Source: Deltaproteobacteria bacterium GWA2_55_10 (lineage in GTDB: Bacteria > Desulfobacterota > GWC2-55-46). From it: DNA of 12,292 nt. The stretch's first letter is position 1, and every line of letters begins with the position of its first letter. Positions 1 through 7,802 of the stretch are shown here, one piece after another. The translations under genes were made by a program, and so were the position numbers. The notes below the pieces were generated by a model, which ran no database searches, had not been told where the DNA came from, and saw nothing but the letters and a program-made list of their open reading frames with translations. The stretch covers positions 13,445 to 25,736 of the forward strand of contig MGPL01000151.1 of NCBI GenBank assembly GCA_001797415.1, read 5' to 3'.

Positions 1-308
1 TTTAAAATTCGGCTTGGTAAACTAAAAAATTCTTTCTCAGCACCTTTCTTACGCAAATTTACAAGAACATAGATATGGGAATCTGAGTTTATTTCCTTAG
101 CTTTTTTACTTAATAGCCAAAAGCCAAACGTTTTGGCATTTGTCTTTACTTGAACAGAGAAGGCTTTCTCGCAGGAATGATCTGTAACAAGAATATCAGC
201 GCCAGCGGCACTTCGTGACGTTGGTGAAACAATAAAACCTCTTTTAGAGAGTTCCGCTGCCACGAGATATACACCTTGCATTCCCGTTTGTTGCCCGAAA
301 GAAGCCAT
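1..308 (-). CDS. PD-(D/E)XK nuclease-like protein, 3' end cut by window edge
   Basis: The open frame runs from an ATG at 308 to the left edge of the window without a stop, giving 102 visible residues. A strong ribosome binding site (GGAGGGG, four bases before the ATG) supports this start. The N-terminal helix carries Glu19. It is followed by a strand with Gly-Ala-Asp38-Ile-Leu-Val and then Ser-Val-Gln53-Val-Lys55. That E...D...QxK order is the layout of a PD-(D/E)XK fold with Gln in the E/Q position, as in some restriction-like and homing nucleases and in many small uncharacterised proteins. Function is unknown; a nuclease or DNA-binding role is inference from the motif alone. The gene is clearly AT-rich (TTT, AAA, ATT codons common) compared with the GC-rich genes to its right, which suggests horizontal transfer. 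It lies just beyond a repeat element, whose left end is 31 bases upstream of the start codon. Confidence 0.72.
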   Translation of the reverse strand, partial: MASFGQQTGMQGVYLVAAELSKRGFIVSPTSRSAAGADILVTDHSCEKAFSVQVKTNAKTFGFWLLSKKAKEINSDSHIYVLVNLRKKGAEKEFFSLPSRIL

Positions 309-339
309 TTTCCCCTCCAACTTTGTTATTTTTTCATTT

Positions 340-464
340 CAGGCTGCTCAAAAAGCTCCATATGCAAGGCCCCGGTTAAATCGGGGAGCGAGGAATGAGG
401 CGCACTCTTTTACGACGTCGCTTTTGCCGCGACTCGACAAGCAGATGGACTTATTTCATGCCTG
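340..464 (-). repeat. Copy 1 of a ~125-bp MITE-like intergenic element
   Basis: This stretch matches the reverse complement of 11000-11130. The first 56 bases (340-395) match with one mismatch and the last 26 (439-464) match exactly. The middle is divergent and 6 bases shorter than in the other copy. The ends are imperfect inverted repeats sharing CAGGC, then AAG, TCCAT and TGC over about 24-26 bases. A GC hairpin at 370-386 (CCCCG stem, AT-rich loop) is preserved. No open reading frame of note lies inside, so it is non-autonomous if mobile. The strand given is that of the gene whose stop codon (465-467) it directly follows. No clear target-site duplication was found. It could instead be a conserved structured 3' element. 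Confidence 0.85.
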
Positions 465-3176
465 CTAAATGCCTTCGGCGGCTCTCGTCCTGCGCGACTC
501 TTCAAGCCATTGCTGGAAGTGGTGTTTGGAAAGGGCTTTGAAGAAGTCGCCTTCGGGGTTTATGAGCTCGTAGATCATCATGGGGGTGGACGCCTCGAAG
601 CCTTTGAATATCACCTCGCCCATCCTGCAGAACGCCTCTGCCCTGTCAGCGCCTTTCGTGGGGTCGTAGCCGAACCAGAACTCCAGGGGATCGAAGGGGA
701 GGAAGAACTCTTCCGTGATGGACTGGTGAAGCTCGCTTACGCTCACCTTCCTGTTGAAGAACCATTTTGAGCCGCGCGCCTCTTTCATGTAGGCCTCGAG
801 CGCGTTGATGCTCAGGGCCTCGCCCTTGTTGTAGATGTCGGTCGTGGAGGATATGACGCGGAGGTCTGAGAACGGCTCGCCGGATATTATCCTGTTGAGG
901 TCGGAGAGGAACTCGTTTGACATTATCTGGGACATCGCCTTGGCGTTGCTGTCCGTGCGCGCCGTTATGAGCTTCTCGAAGGCGCTGTCGAGCTCGGGAG
1001 GGAGCTTTATCGAGAAGACCCTGTCTATGTAGACGTCGAAGGGATATCTCAGCCCCATGTTCTTATGCTTTGATTTTTCCGCTTCGAGCAATCGTTCGAG
1101 CTTCGCGCGCACGAGCGGGTTCCTGAACGTGCCGCGGGAGGCCTCGTTTATCTTGCCCCCGATGGAGACGCTTACAGGCCCGGCCGATTCGAGCCTGGAT
1201 TCTATTGTCATGTTCTCGGCCTTTGTGCCGTAGGCGATATAAAGGCCTGCCTCAAGCTCGCCCCTTATGGCGTTCTCGAGCTCTTCCCTGTATGTGCTCT
1301 CGAGCCTGTGCTCTTCTTCTCCGAGCGCGACGAGCCTCGATTCGACGCCGGGCTCGTTCGCCGCAAGGGCCTGGTTGAGAGAGATCCTTTTTTGCCTCAG
1401 GGTCTCTTTTCTCGCCGCGAACCTCTTGTGCACCTCGTCAAGGAGCTCTTCCTCGCGCTTGGGCGGGAGCTTCTTCAAGAGTTCTTCCCTGTACCCGCGT
1501 ATGATCTGCTGGATGTCCTTCGCCAGGGATACGAGGTTTGTCACGCCGCCCGAGAATATGGCGGCGTCCCCCGGCAGGTTGGTCAGTCTTATGCCGCGCT
1601 CATCGGCGCTTACGCCTGTACCTGAGGAATAGCGGCTCGCCGCGTTCAGTATCGGCATGTAGAAATGATCCCGCATGAAATCCGCCATCGCTATCTCTTT
1701 GACCTTAATGGTCTTGCGGGAGAAATCCTTCATGTCTATGAACAACTGGCCCTCCTGCTCTACGGCAAGGGTCTTGAGCGCCGGCCTGTCGTCGGTGGAA
1801 AAGCGATAGAGCCGTCCCCTGTCGTACTCCTGATGCAGGGCGTTGTGCTTGAGTTCCGTGCGCCTGTCGGCAAGGCAGCCCCTCATGTGGCCGCTGTAGC
1901 TCTCGACCCGGCTGTCGAAGACGCAGGCGTAATAGCCGACGAGCGCGCTTGTGTCCTCTTCCGCCTTCCTGGGGCTTTTAAGGAGGCCTCCGAGCATGCT
2001 TTTCCTGTAGCCCCCCAGAAAGCGGATAAGGGATTCGACCAGGTCGGTCCTGGCCTGGTCTTTTGCGTATTTCTTTTTAAGGTCCTCGAGGGCTGACGAA
2101 AGATGCGAAAGCGCTTTCTGATCGACAAGGAAATTCCTGATCAGCCTGTCCTCGTTGTACAGCTCATAGAGCATGGATTGGACCTCGGGGCTGGGCAGGT
2201 CGAATTCCGAAAGGTGGGCGAACGCCTCCTGCCTGAACCTGTTTATCCCGGCCTGGTTGCGCATCGCCTCGCTCGCGTCCTTGCTTCCCGCGGCCGCGGC
2301 TGCCGCCGCGGAGAGCCGCTCCTCCGGGCTCATGCCCTCTTCCAGCCCCGGCAGTACTGCCGAGAGCGCCTGGAAGGTCTCGTTGTTCAGGCCGTACGGG
2401 TTCAGGGTGTTTGAAATCAGGCTCGCAGGTATAGCGAGGAATGACCCGGGCACGAGGGCGGATGCCAATACAAGCTCTGTTTGCGCGTTATACGAAGACG
2501 CGCCGGTCTGTTTAAGCTTTTTGAAAAAGGCCGCAAAGGCCGTCCTCAGCGTAAGGAACATGACCAGGCCTGTTACCAGGTCGAGCTTCTCATAGGAAAT
2601 GCCCTTGATCCTGAACGCCTTGGCCTTCTCCTTTTTCTTCCTGACGGTATTGATAAGGGCCAGAAGCGCGAGGTATGCCGTTGGTTCCTCTCCTTCCGTG
2701 CGCGCCTCCTCCTGCATCATCTTGCCGAAGTAATCGAAGACCCATTTCACGAACTTCCGGCCATATCCCTCGGACCCGAGCCAGTTCGCGAGTATGGCGC
2801 TGTCCACGTAAGGCACGCTTTTGAGGACGAGTGTCGCGATCTCCTTTTCAACCGATTCGGCTATGAAGAGGTCGAGCCTGAATGTCTTGTCCTTGAGAAC
2901 GCCTATGGGCAGGAGCATTGCCGAGGACTCATCGGCCTCCTTTTTAGGCTCGTACCGTTTTGAGAGGAGGGAGATGAAGCCGAGCACGGCTTCCTCGACG
3001 CAGGTCTCGTCCTCGCCGCCCATGTGGTACGGGAGCTTGAGCTCCGAGAGCGACTCGCCGTGCTTGAACCTCAGGCGGCCTGGATCAAGGGTCCAGGGTC
3101 TACCTCTGAGCACGTCCGCCTTCATGGCCAAAAGCTGGGCCAGGAGATCAAGCCTTATCTGGCTGTAACCGGACAT
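465..3176 (-). CDS. Large protein with divergent class III nucleotidyl cyclase-like domain
   Basis: This 903-residue protein belongs to no family I can name with certainty. Residues 1-450 are mostly helical, with hydrophobic stretches near 198-221 and 234-258 that may be membrane-associated, and an alanine run near 290-296. Residues about 475-690 resemble a class III nucleotidyl cyclase. Phe-Ile-Asp481-Met-x-x-Phe-Ser fits the first metal-binding strand, Leu-Pro-Gly-Asp537-Ala-x-Ile-Phe fits the second metal-binding hairpin, and Ile-Asn677-x-x-x-Arg681 fits the transition-state Asn/Arg pair with correct spacing. Between Asp537 and Asn677 a charged coiled coil (about 556-645) lengthens the domain. 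The usual substrate-selecting Lys is Asn533 here, and the partner Asp/Thr position is Val670, so ATP or GTP preference, or activity at all, is uncertain. The C-terminal 200 residues have no recognisable motif. The gene is divergent from the glycosyltransferase cluster, and a good promoter lies just upstream. The cyclase assignment is inference from motif spacing. Confidence 0.8.
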   Translation of the reverse strand: MSGYSQIRLDLLAQLLAMKADVLRGRPWTLDPGRLRFKHGESLSELKLPYHMGGEDETCVEEAVLGFISLLSKRYEPKKEADESSAMLLPIGVLKDKTFRLDLFIAESVEKEIATLVLKSVPYVDSAILANWLGSEGYGRKFVKWVFDYFGKMMQEEARTEGEEPTAYLALLALINTVRKKKEKAKAFRIKGISYEKLDLVTGLVMFLTLRTAFAAFFKKLKQTGASSYNAQTELVLASALVPGSFLAIPASLISNTLNPYGLNNETFQALSAVLPGLEEGMSPEERLSAAAAAAAGSKDASEAMRNQAGINRFRQEAFAHLSEFDLPSPEVQSMLYELYNEDRLIRNFLVDQKALSHLSSALEDLKKKYAKDQARTDLVESLIRFLGGYRKSMLGGLLKSPRKAEEDTSALVGYYACVFDSRVESYSGHMRGCLADRRTELKHNALHQEYDRGRLYRFSTDDRPALKTLAVEQEGQLFIDMKDFSRKTIKVKEIAMADFMRDHFYMPILNAASRYSSGTGVSADERGIRLTNLPGDAAIFSGGVTNLVSLAKDIQQIIRGYREELLKKLPPKREEELLDEVHKRFAARKETLRQKRISLNQALAANEPGVESRLVALGEEEHRLESTYREELENAIRGELEAGLYIAYGTKAENMTIESRLESAGPVSVSIGGKINEASRGTFRNPLVRAKLERLLEAEKSKHKNMGLRYPFDVYIDRVFSIKLPPELDSAFEKLITARTDSNAKAMSQIMSNEFLSDLNRIISGEPFSDLRVISSTTDIYNKGEALSINALEAYMKEARGSKWFFNRKVSVSELHQSITEEFFLPFDPLEFWFGYDPTKGADRAEAFCRMGEVIFKGFEASTPMMIYELINPEGDFFKALSKHHFQQWLEESRRTRAAEGI

Positions 3177-3207
3177 CCTGCCCTATTCCTTTATAAACAG
3201 ATTTGCC

Positions 3208-3235
3208 ATTATATAAACGACAGCTTACCAGTAAA
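3208..3235 (-). promoter_or_regulatory. Probable sigma-70 promoter for the cyclase-like gene
   Basis: On the minus strand TTTACT (3230-3235) is followed after 16 bases by a perfect TATAAT (3208-3213). Initiation near 3201 would leave a leader of about 25 bases before the ATG at 3176. That leader holds an AAAGGA ribosome-binding-like sequence about 12 bases upstream of the start. The position between divergent genes fits a promoter. Confidence 0.55.
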
Positions 3236-3274
3236 GAGGGGCCTAAATCAAGGCCGCAAGTCACATCTAAAGCC

Positions 3275-3303
3275 TTGTGCATTTTTGTAAAAAATGGTAA
3301 AAA
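3275..3303 (+). promoter_or_regulatory. Possible weak promoter for the first TMTC-like gene
   Basis: TTGTGC (3275-3280) is followed after 17 bases by TAAAAA (3298-3303), inside the most AT-rich part of the divergent intergenic region. The match to consensus is modest. The placement would start transcription about 20 bases before the gene, just ahead of the GGAG at 3318-3321. A small GGCCT/AGGCC hairpin at 3240-3255 sits upstream and could be an operator, but nothing proves that. Confidence 0.28.
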
Positions 3304-3331
3304 TATCTGAAAAATATGGAGATAAAAGCCC

Positions 3332-5083
3332 ATGCCTGACGCAGGCGGCGGTTTCTTTAAAAGATTTTTAATCATCCCTGTTGCCATATCTATTGCCGTG
3401 CTTGCACTGCTGGCCTATTCGAACACCCTTACCGGCTCCTTTCTTTTCGACGACCATAATATAATAAAATATAACAAGAGCTTCCCCCTGGAGAGCTTCT
3501 GGCCTCCAAGCGGGACAAGGTACTTCGCATACCTCTCTTTTGCCTTGAATTACAGTTTTAACGGCGAGGAGGTCTTCGGCTACCACGCCGTAAACCTTGC
3601 CATACACATCATCAACGGCATTCTCGTATTCATAATGGCAAGGCTCCTGATGAGCTCCCCGAGGCTGTCCGGAAAAGACCTGCCGTCGTCCTATATAGCC
3701 GCCCTTGCGGCGCTCCTTTTCGTGGCCCACCCTGTCCAGACGGAGGCCGTCTCGTATATTACGCAGAGATTCGCTTCATTGGCCTCGCTGTTTTACCTGT
3801 CCGCCGTGGCCCTGTATTTGAAATGGAGGCTCTCGCAAAAAGGGGCTATGAGGCATGTCCTCTACGTGCTCGCGGTTTTGTTCGCATATACCTCGCAGAT
3901 GGCAAAGGAGATATGCTTCACGCTCCCGTTCGTGATACTTATGATAGAGCTTGCCTTTTTCAACGGGCCTATGGCCCGGCGTCTGCTGGGCCTTGTCCCG
4001 TTCCTTCTTGCGATGGCGGTCATACCCTATATGCTCTTTAATTCAGGCATGTACAACGCCGGGCATGGCATCAGGGAAGACCAGCTTGTGGACCTGGAGA
4101 GCATTTCCCGGCACGACTACCTCGTTACGCAGTTCAGGGTGGTAGTGACATATTTGCGGCTCCTCGTGCTCCCTGTGGGGCAGAGGCTGGAGTATGACTA
4201 CCCCATGTTCCGGACTTTCTTCGCGCCCGAGGTGCTGGCGTCTTTTATCCTGCTCCTGACGCTTTTCGCCGGTTCCGTTTTCCTATATTTTCGCTCTCTC
4301 AGGAAAGGCAGCGCTTTCCTCGCCGTCATCGCTGCGGGCGTCTTCTGGTTCTTTACGACCATCTCCGTTGAATCCTCGATAGTGCCCATTAAGGACATCA
4401 TATTCGAACACAGGCTCTATCTGCCGAGCGTTGGCGCCGCCATTGCCGTGAGCGCCGCGATATTCCTTGCGGCACGAAAGGCGGCCCTGGCCGGGGGAAA
4501 GGTCTTTGCGGCGGCGGTTGTATTGCTGGTGCTGCCGCTCGCCGTGGCTGCCCACGAAAGGAACAAGGTCTGGCAGAACGCGGTTTCCCTCTACGAGGAT
4601 ACCTACAGCAAGAGCCCCAACGTGGACAGGGTCACGTATAATCTGGCGCTGGCGTACCATGTTAGCGGGAATATCGACGGCGCGGTCGAAAAATACTGGG
4701 AGGCCCTCAGGCTCAAGCCTGACCTGGAGAAAGCCCACTTCAATCTCGGTATCATCCATATGGGCAAAAAAGAGTATGAAAAGGCCTTTTATCATTTCAG
4801 CGATGCAGTGAGGCTGAAGCCGGAAAACGCGTATACTTATTTCAACCTCGGCAATATATACGCAGTACAGAATGACATGGACAGGGCGATAACGGCGTAT
4901 CTCAGGGCCGTGGACCTGCAGCCCAATATCGAGGACGCCCATTTCAATCTCGCGGTGGCTTTCATGAGAAAAGGTGATCTGGATGAGGCTGAAAGCCATT
5001 TGCAGACCGTGCTCCGGTTGAACCCTAACAACTTTGAGGCCATGTCTCATCTGGATGAACTCTATTCAATGAAAAGGGACTGA
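3332..5083 (+). CDS. TMTC-like GT-C membrane glycosyltransferase with TPR tail (paralogue 1)
   Basis: This 583-residue integral membrane protein should act on the outer face of the inner membrane. Residues about 12-410 hold many hydrophobic helices. A short first helix leads into Phe-Asp40-Asp41-His, the acidic pair in the first external loop that serves as catalytic base in GT-C enzymes such as protein O-mannosyltransferases. Further family-like motifs are His-Ala-Val-Asn (85-88), His-Pro-Val-Gln-Thr-Glu-Ala (133-139), Ala-Lys-Glu (191-193) and Phe-Glu-His-Arg-Leu-Tyr-Leu-Pro (358-365). About four TPR units follow (434-569) and should lie in the periplasm. GT-C enzymes of this type transfer a sugar from polyprenyl phosphate; the sugar and acceptor here are unknown. 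GGAG lies 10 bases before the ATG. By eye about two-thirds of membrane-part residues match the next gene, so the pair looks like a tandem duplication. It could be an acceptor-specific isoform or a PMT-like heterodimer partner. Confidence 0.85.
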   Translation: MPDAGGGFFKRFLIIPVAISIAVLALLAYSNTLTGSFLFDDHNIIKYNKSFPLESFWPPSGTRYFAYLSFALNYSFNGEEVFGYHAVNLAIHIINGILVFIMARLLMSSPRLSGKDLPSSYIAALAALLFVAHPVQTEAVSYITQRFASLASLFYLSAVALYLKWRLSQKGAMRHVLYVLAVLFAYTSQMAKEICFTLPFVILMIELAFFNGPMARRLLGLVPFLLAMAVIPYMLFNSGMYNAGHGIREDQLVDLESISRHDYLVTQFRVVVTYLRLLVLPVGQRLEYDYPMFRTFFAPEVLASFILLLTLFAGSVFLYFRSLRKGSAFLAVIAAGVFWFFTTISVESSIVPIKDIIFEHRLYLPSVGAAIAVSAAIFLAARKAALAGGKVFAAAVVLLVLPLAVAAHERNKVWQNAVSLYEDTYSKSPNVDRVTYNLALAYHVSGNIDGAVEKYWEALRLKPDLEKAHFNLGIIHMGKKEYEKAFYHFSDAVRLKPENAYTYFNLGNIYAVQNDMDRAITAYLRAVDLQPNIEDAHFNLAVAFMRKGDLDEAESHLQTVLRLNPNNFEAMSHLDELYSMKRD

Positions 5084-5203
5084 CAATCCGGCTTTCCATG
5101 ATCGATCATTCCTTAATGCATCCTATGCAGATGACATCTATGCACTTGTGCCAATCCACCCGATATGCTAAGAGAACACGGTAATTCGGGGAGGACATGG
5201 GCC
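5084..5203 (+). other. 120-bp gap between tandem paralogues with small repeats
   Basis: The gap holds three ATGCA motifs, two of them inside an imperfect direct repeat (CATCCTATGCA and CATCTATGCA). It also holds a perfect GCAC-TT-GTGC palindrome at 5142-5151. I see no canonical promoter with correct spacing and no rho-independent terminator. The next gene may be read through from the first, or be driven by a promoter I cannot recognise. Confidence 0.35.
5188..5195 (+). promoter_or_regulatory. Strong ribosome binding site that fixes the start at 5204
   Basis: GGGGAGGA ends 8 bases before the ATG at 5204, whereas the in-frame ATG at 5165 has no such site. The protein from 5204 begins Met-Pro and reaches its first membrane helix at about the same distance as its paralogue at 3332, which supports the later start. 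Confidence 0.8.
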
Positions 5204-7072
5204 ATGCCGAAGGCGCGGAGCGTCTTTTCAAGGCAGGGCGGGTTCCCGTCCGCCGTTGTTTTCGTGTCAATCGCCCTTCTGGCAATTCTGAGTTATTCCA
5301 ATACCTTCAACGCCGCCTTCCTCTTTGACGATTACGATTACATAATCGGCAACAATAAAAATTTCATGATCGAGAGCTACTGGCCGCCCCACGGCACGAG
5401 GTATTTCACATATCTTTCTTTTGCCCTGAATTACATGGCCGGCGGCATGGACGTCAGGGGCTATCATGCCGTCAACCTGGCCATACATATAGCAAACGGG
5501 TCTTTAGTCTATATCCTGGCAAGGCAACTGATGAAGTCCCCGAGGCTCTCCACAAGCGCTCTGCCCGCGTTCCATATAGCGGCCCTTGCCGCGCTCCTTT
5601 TTACGGCCCATCCTGTCCAGACAGAGGCAGTCACCTATATCTCGCAGAGATTTGCCTCTCTCGCTACCCTCTTCTATCTTTCAGCCGTGGTTCTTTACCT
5701 GAAATGGAGGCTCTCTGAACAAGGCGCGGCGAGGTCCGTCTTTTACGCCCTCTCGCTTGTCTGCGTCTATGCCGCCCAGATGACAAAGGAGTTCAGTTTC
5801 ACTCTCCCGTTTGTGATACTCTCGATCGAGTTTGCGTTCTTCAGCGGGCCGCAAGTACGGAGGCTCACGAACCTCATCCCGTTCCTGTTCGCCATGGCAG
5901 TCATACCTTTCATGCTCTTCGGCCCGGACATCGGCCACGGAGTAGGCTCCAGCGTGAGGAGCGCCCAGCTCCGCGACCTGCAGATCTTCTCGGCCCATGA
6001 TTACCTTATGACCCAGTTCAGGGTCATCGTCACATATTTGCGCCTGCTTGCGCTGCCCATAGGCCAGAACCTCGAACATGATTATCCGCTTTACCGTTCC
6101 ATCCTTCATCCCGCAGTGCTCGTTTCGTTTCTCTTCCTCTTATCCCTGTTCATCGGGGCCGTCTGCCTGTTCGCGCGCTTCCTGAGAGGAGGGAGCGGGT
6201 ATCTTGCCTTGATCGCTACAGGCGTGCTCTGGTTCTTTACGACCATATCCGTTGAGTCCTCGATTGTCCCCATAAAGGACGTCATCTTCGAGCACAGGCT
6301 CTATCTGCCGGGCGCGGGCGCGGCTATCGCGGCAAGCGCCGCGATATTCCTGGGCTTCGGCCTCTCAAAGAGTCCCCGCGCAGTCCGCAATGGCTTTGCC
6401 GCGTCGATCGCGACGCTGGTCCTGCCGCTGGCTCTGGCCACTTACGAGAGGAACAAGGTCTGGCAGAACGGGGTCACGTTATACGAGGACGCCGTAGCCA
6501 AAAGCCCTGAAAAGGAAAGGGTGAGGTATAACCTGGCGTGGTCGTATCACCTGAACGGCGACATCGACAAGGCAGTGGCAGCGTATTATGATGACCTCAG
6601 GCTTGACCCTGACAAGCAGAAGGCGCATTATAACCTCGGCAAGATATTCATGGACAGGAGAGAGTACGGCAGGGCGAAGCGCCATTTCGGCGAGGCTGCG
6701 AGAATAGACCCGACTGATGCCTACGCGTATTATAACCTGGCTTCGCTGTACCTCTTTGAGAACGACATCGGTAATGCCATAAAATTCTATACAAAGTCGG
6801 TCGAGGCCATGCCCCAGTATGAAAATGCCAATTACAACCTCGCGCTTGTCCTTGCCAGGAAAGGGGACTACGAGGGGGCGGAGTATTATCTTCGCACCGT
6901 ACTGGCGCTCAACCCCTCGAACGCCGACGCGATTATAAACCTGGGCAGGGTGTACGCCAGCAAGGGGGAGAGGGCAAAGGCCAGGGAGGCCTTTGGCATG
7001 GCGATCCAGGCCCGTCCCGAGCTTGCAGACCTCATGGCAGCGGAGATAAGAAGGCTGGAGCAGGCCGAGTAG
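5204..7072 (+). CDS. TMTC-like GT-C membrane glycosyltransferase with TPR tail (paralogue 2)
   Basis: This 622-residue protein (with the start at 5204) is a close paralogue of the preceding gene. The membrane part spans residues about 15-415. It keeps the acidic pair Asp42-Asp43 in the first external loop, Tyr-His-Ala-Val-Asn, His-Pro-Val-Gln-Thr-Glu-Ala, Thr-Lys-Glu instead of Ala-Lys-Glu, and the Phe-Glu-His-Arg-Leu-Tyr-Leu-Pro block just before the final helices. One residue is inserted just after the DD motif, and the loop near 240-260 differs, which may affect donor or acceptor choice. The TPR tail (about 440-607) has roughly five repeats, one more than paralogue 1, and ends in a charged helix. 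Expected role: transfer of a lipid-phosphate-linked sugar to a periplasmic acceptor, with TPRs binding the acceptor or a partner. It lies 16 bases before the GT2 gene, so the two are probably co-transcribed. The specific substrate cannot be determined. Confidence 0.87.
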   Translation: MPKARSVFSRQGGFPSAVVFVSIALLAILSYSNTFNAAFLFDDYDYIIGNNKNFMIESYWPPHGTRYFTYLSFALNYMAGGMDVRGYHAVNLAIHIANGSLVYILARQLMKSPRLSTSALPAFHIAALAALLFTAHPVQTEAVTYISQRFASLATLFYLSAVVLYLKWRLSEQGAARSVFYALSLVCVYAAQMTKEFSFTLPFVILSIEFAFFSGPQVRRLTNLIPFLFAMAVIPFMLFGPDIGHGVGSSVRSAQLRDLQIFSAHDYLMTQFRVIVTYLRLLALPIGQNLEHDYPLYRSILHPAVLVSFLFLLSLFIGAVCLFARFLRGGSGYLALIATGVLWFFTTISVESSIVPIKDVIFEHRLYLPGAGAAIAASAAIFLGFGLSKSPRAVRNGFAASIATLVLPLALATYERNKVWQNGVTLYEDAVAKSPEKERVRYNLAWSYHLNGDIDKAVAAYYDDLRLDPDKQKAHYNLGKIFMDRREYGRAKRHFGEAARIDPTDAYAYYNLASLYLFENDIGNAIKFYTKSVEAMPQYENANYNLALVLARKGDYEGAEYYLRTVLALNPSNADAIINLGRVYASKGERAKAREAFGMAIQARPELADLMAAEIRRLEQAE

Positions 7073-7088
7073 CCTGCAAAGGAATCTG

Positions 7089-7802
7089 ATGAAGTGTTTC
7101 TCTCTCATAATACCGGTGCACAACGAGGGCAAGGTCCTGGAGGAGAACGCCAGGGCGCTCTCCAGGTATCTGTCCACGCTTCCCGGCATGGATTCAGAGG
7201 TGCTCCTCTCCTGCAACGGCTGCACCGACGACTCGGAAGAGATTGCCGCGAGGCTCGCGGAAGAGGACAGGAGGATAAGGCACCTCTCTCTTAAGGCGCG
7301 CGGCCTCGGCGCGGCGATAAAGGAGGCTTCAGGGCACGCGCGCCATGAAATGCTCATGTTTTACGCCATTGACCTGCCTTTCGGCCTCTCCATAATAGGC
7401 GAATCCATAGAGGCGTCGCTCAAGAACGGAGATGCCGTCGTAGTAGGGTCAAAGGGGCACAGGGACTCCGTAGTGGAGCGCGGGATTGCGAGACAGCTCT
7501 TCTCTGGCACGATATCGTTCCTCAATAATCTCTTCTTCGGCCTCGGCGTAAAAGACACGCAGGGCTCGATACTCTTCTACAAGGACGCGCTGAAAAAATA
7601 CGGAGCATACATGGACAGCCCTGGCGCGTTCTTTCAGGCGCAGATACTCATCTACAGCAAGCTCTGCGGCCGCAAGCTCATGGAGATACCGGTCAAGCTC
7701 GAGGAGGAGCCGCGAAAGACCAGGTTCAGCCTCGTTAACGACGGGTTCAATTATCTGAAGGCGATAATGAGGGAGAAGAAAAAGCTCAGGGGGATAAGGT
7801 GA
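7089..7802 (+). CDS. GT2 family glycosyltransferase, polyprenyl-phosphate sugar synthase type
   Basis: This 237-residue soluble enzyme has a GT-A fold. The start Phe-Ser-Leu-Ile-Ile-Pro-Val-His-Asn-Glu (4-13) is the classic GT2 nucleotide-sugar strand. Cys-Asn-Gly-Cys-Thr-Asp-Asp (42-48) matches the usual N-x-S-x-D-x-T region. Gly-Ser-Lys at 120-122 and Lys-Asp-Thr-Gln-Gly-Ser at 155-160 recall the DPM1/ALG5 group, which charges dolichyl or undecaprenyl phosphate with mannose or glucose. There are no membrane helices, as in single-domain DPM1 forms. At the metal-binding DxD site the sequence reads Ala93-Ile-Asp95-Leu-Pro, so the first Asp is lost and only the second remains; activity may use one acidic ligand, or the family may differ. 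An AAAGGAA site precedes the ATG. Its 3' end overlaps the next TMTC-like gene by 4 nt, which argues that it supplies lipid-linked sugar to the flanking GT-C proteins. This coupling is inference. Confidence 0.85.
   Translation: MKCFSLIIPVHNEGKVLEENARALSRYLSTLPGMDSEVLLSCNGCTDDSEEIAARLAEEDRRIRHLSLKARGLGAAIKEASGHARHEMLMFYAIDLPFGLSIIGESIEASLKNGDAVVVGSKGHRDSVVERGIARQLFSGTISFLNNLFFGLGVKDTQGSILFYKDALKKYGAYMDSPGAFFQAQILIYSKLCGRKLMEIPVKLEEEPRKTRFSLVNDGFNYLKAIMREKKKLRGIR

Noticed and set aside
3240..3255. GGCCT/AGGCC hairpin as operator or terminator
   Set aside because: The stem is only 5 bp with no T-run and no second copy, so chance is a sufficient explanation.
4283..5050. Open frame of 255 codons on the minus strand
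   Set aside because: It is antisense to the TPR and late membrane part of paralogue 1. There is no ribosome binding site or recognisable protein pattern.
5165..5203. Earlier ATG for the second TMTC-like gene
   Set aside because: There is no ribosome binding site, and the extra 13 residues have no counterpart in the paralogue. The ATG at 5204 has a strong GGGGAGGA site.
6479..7357. Open frame of 292 codons on the minus strand
   Set aside because: It lies antisense to the TPR tail of paralogue 2 and the start of the GT2 gene, both of which have clear family motifs. Its translation shows no domain, and the openness is explained by codon bias of the genuine genes.
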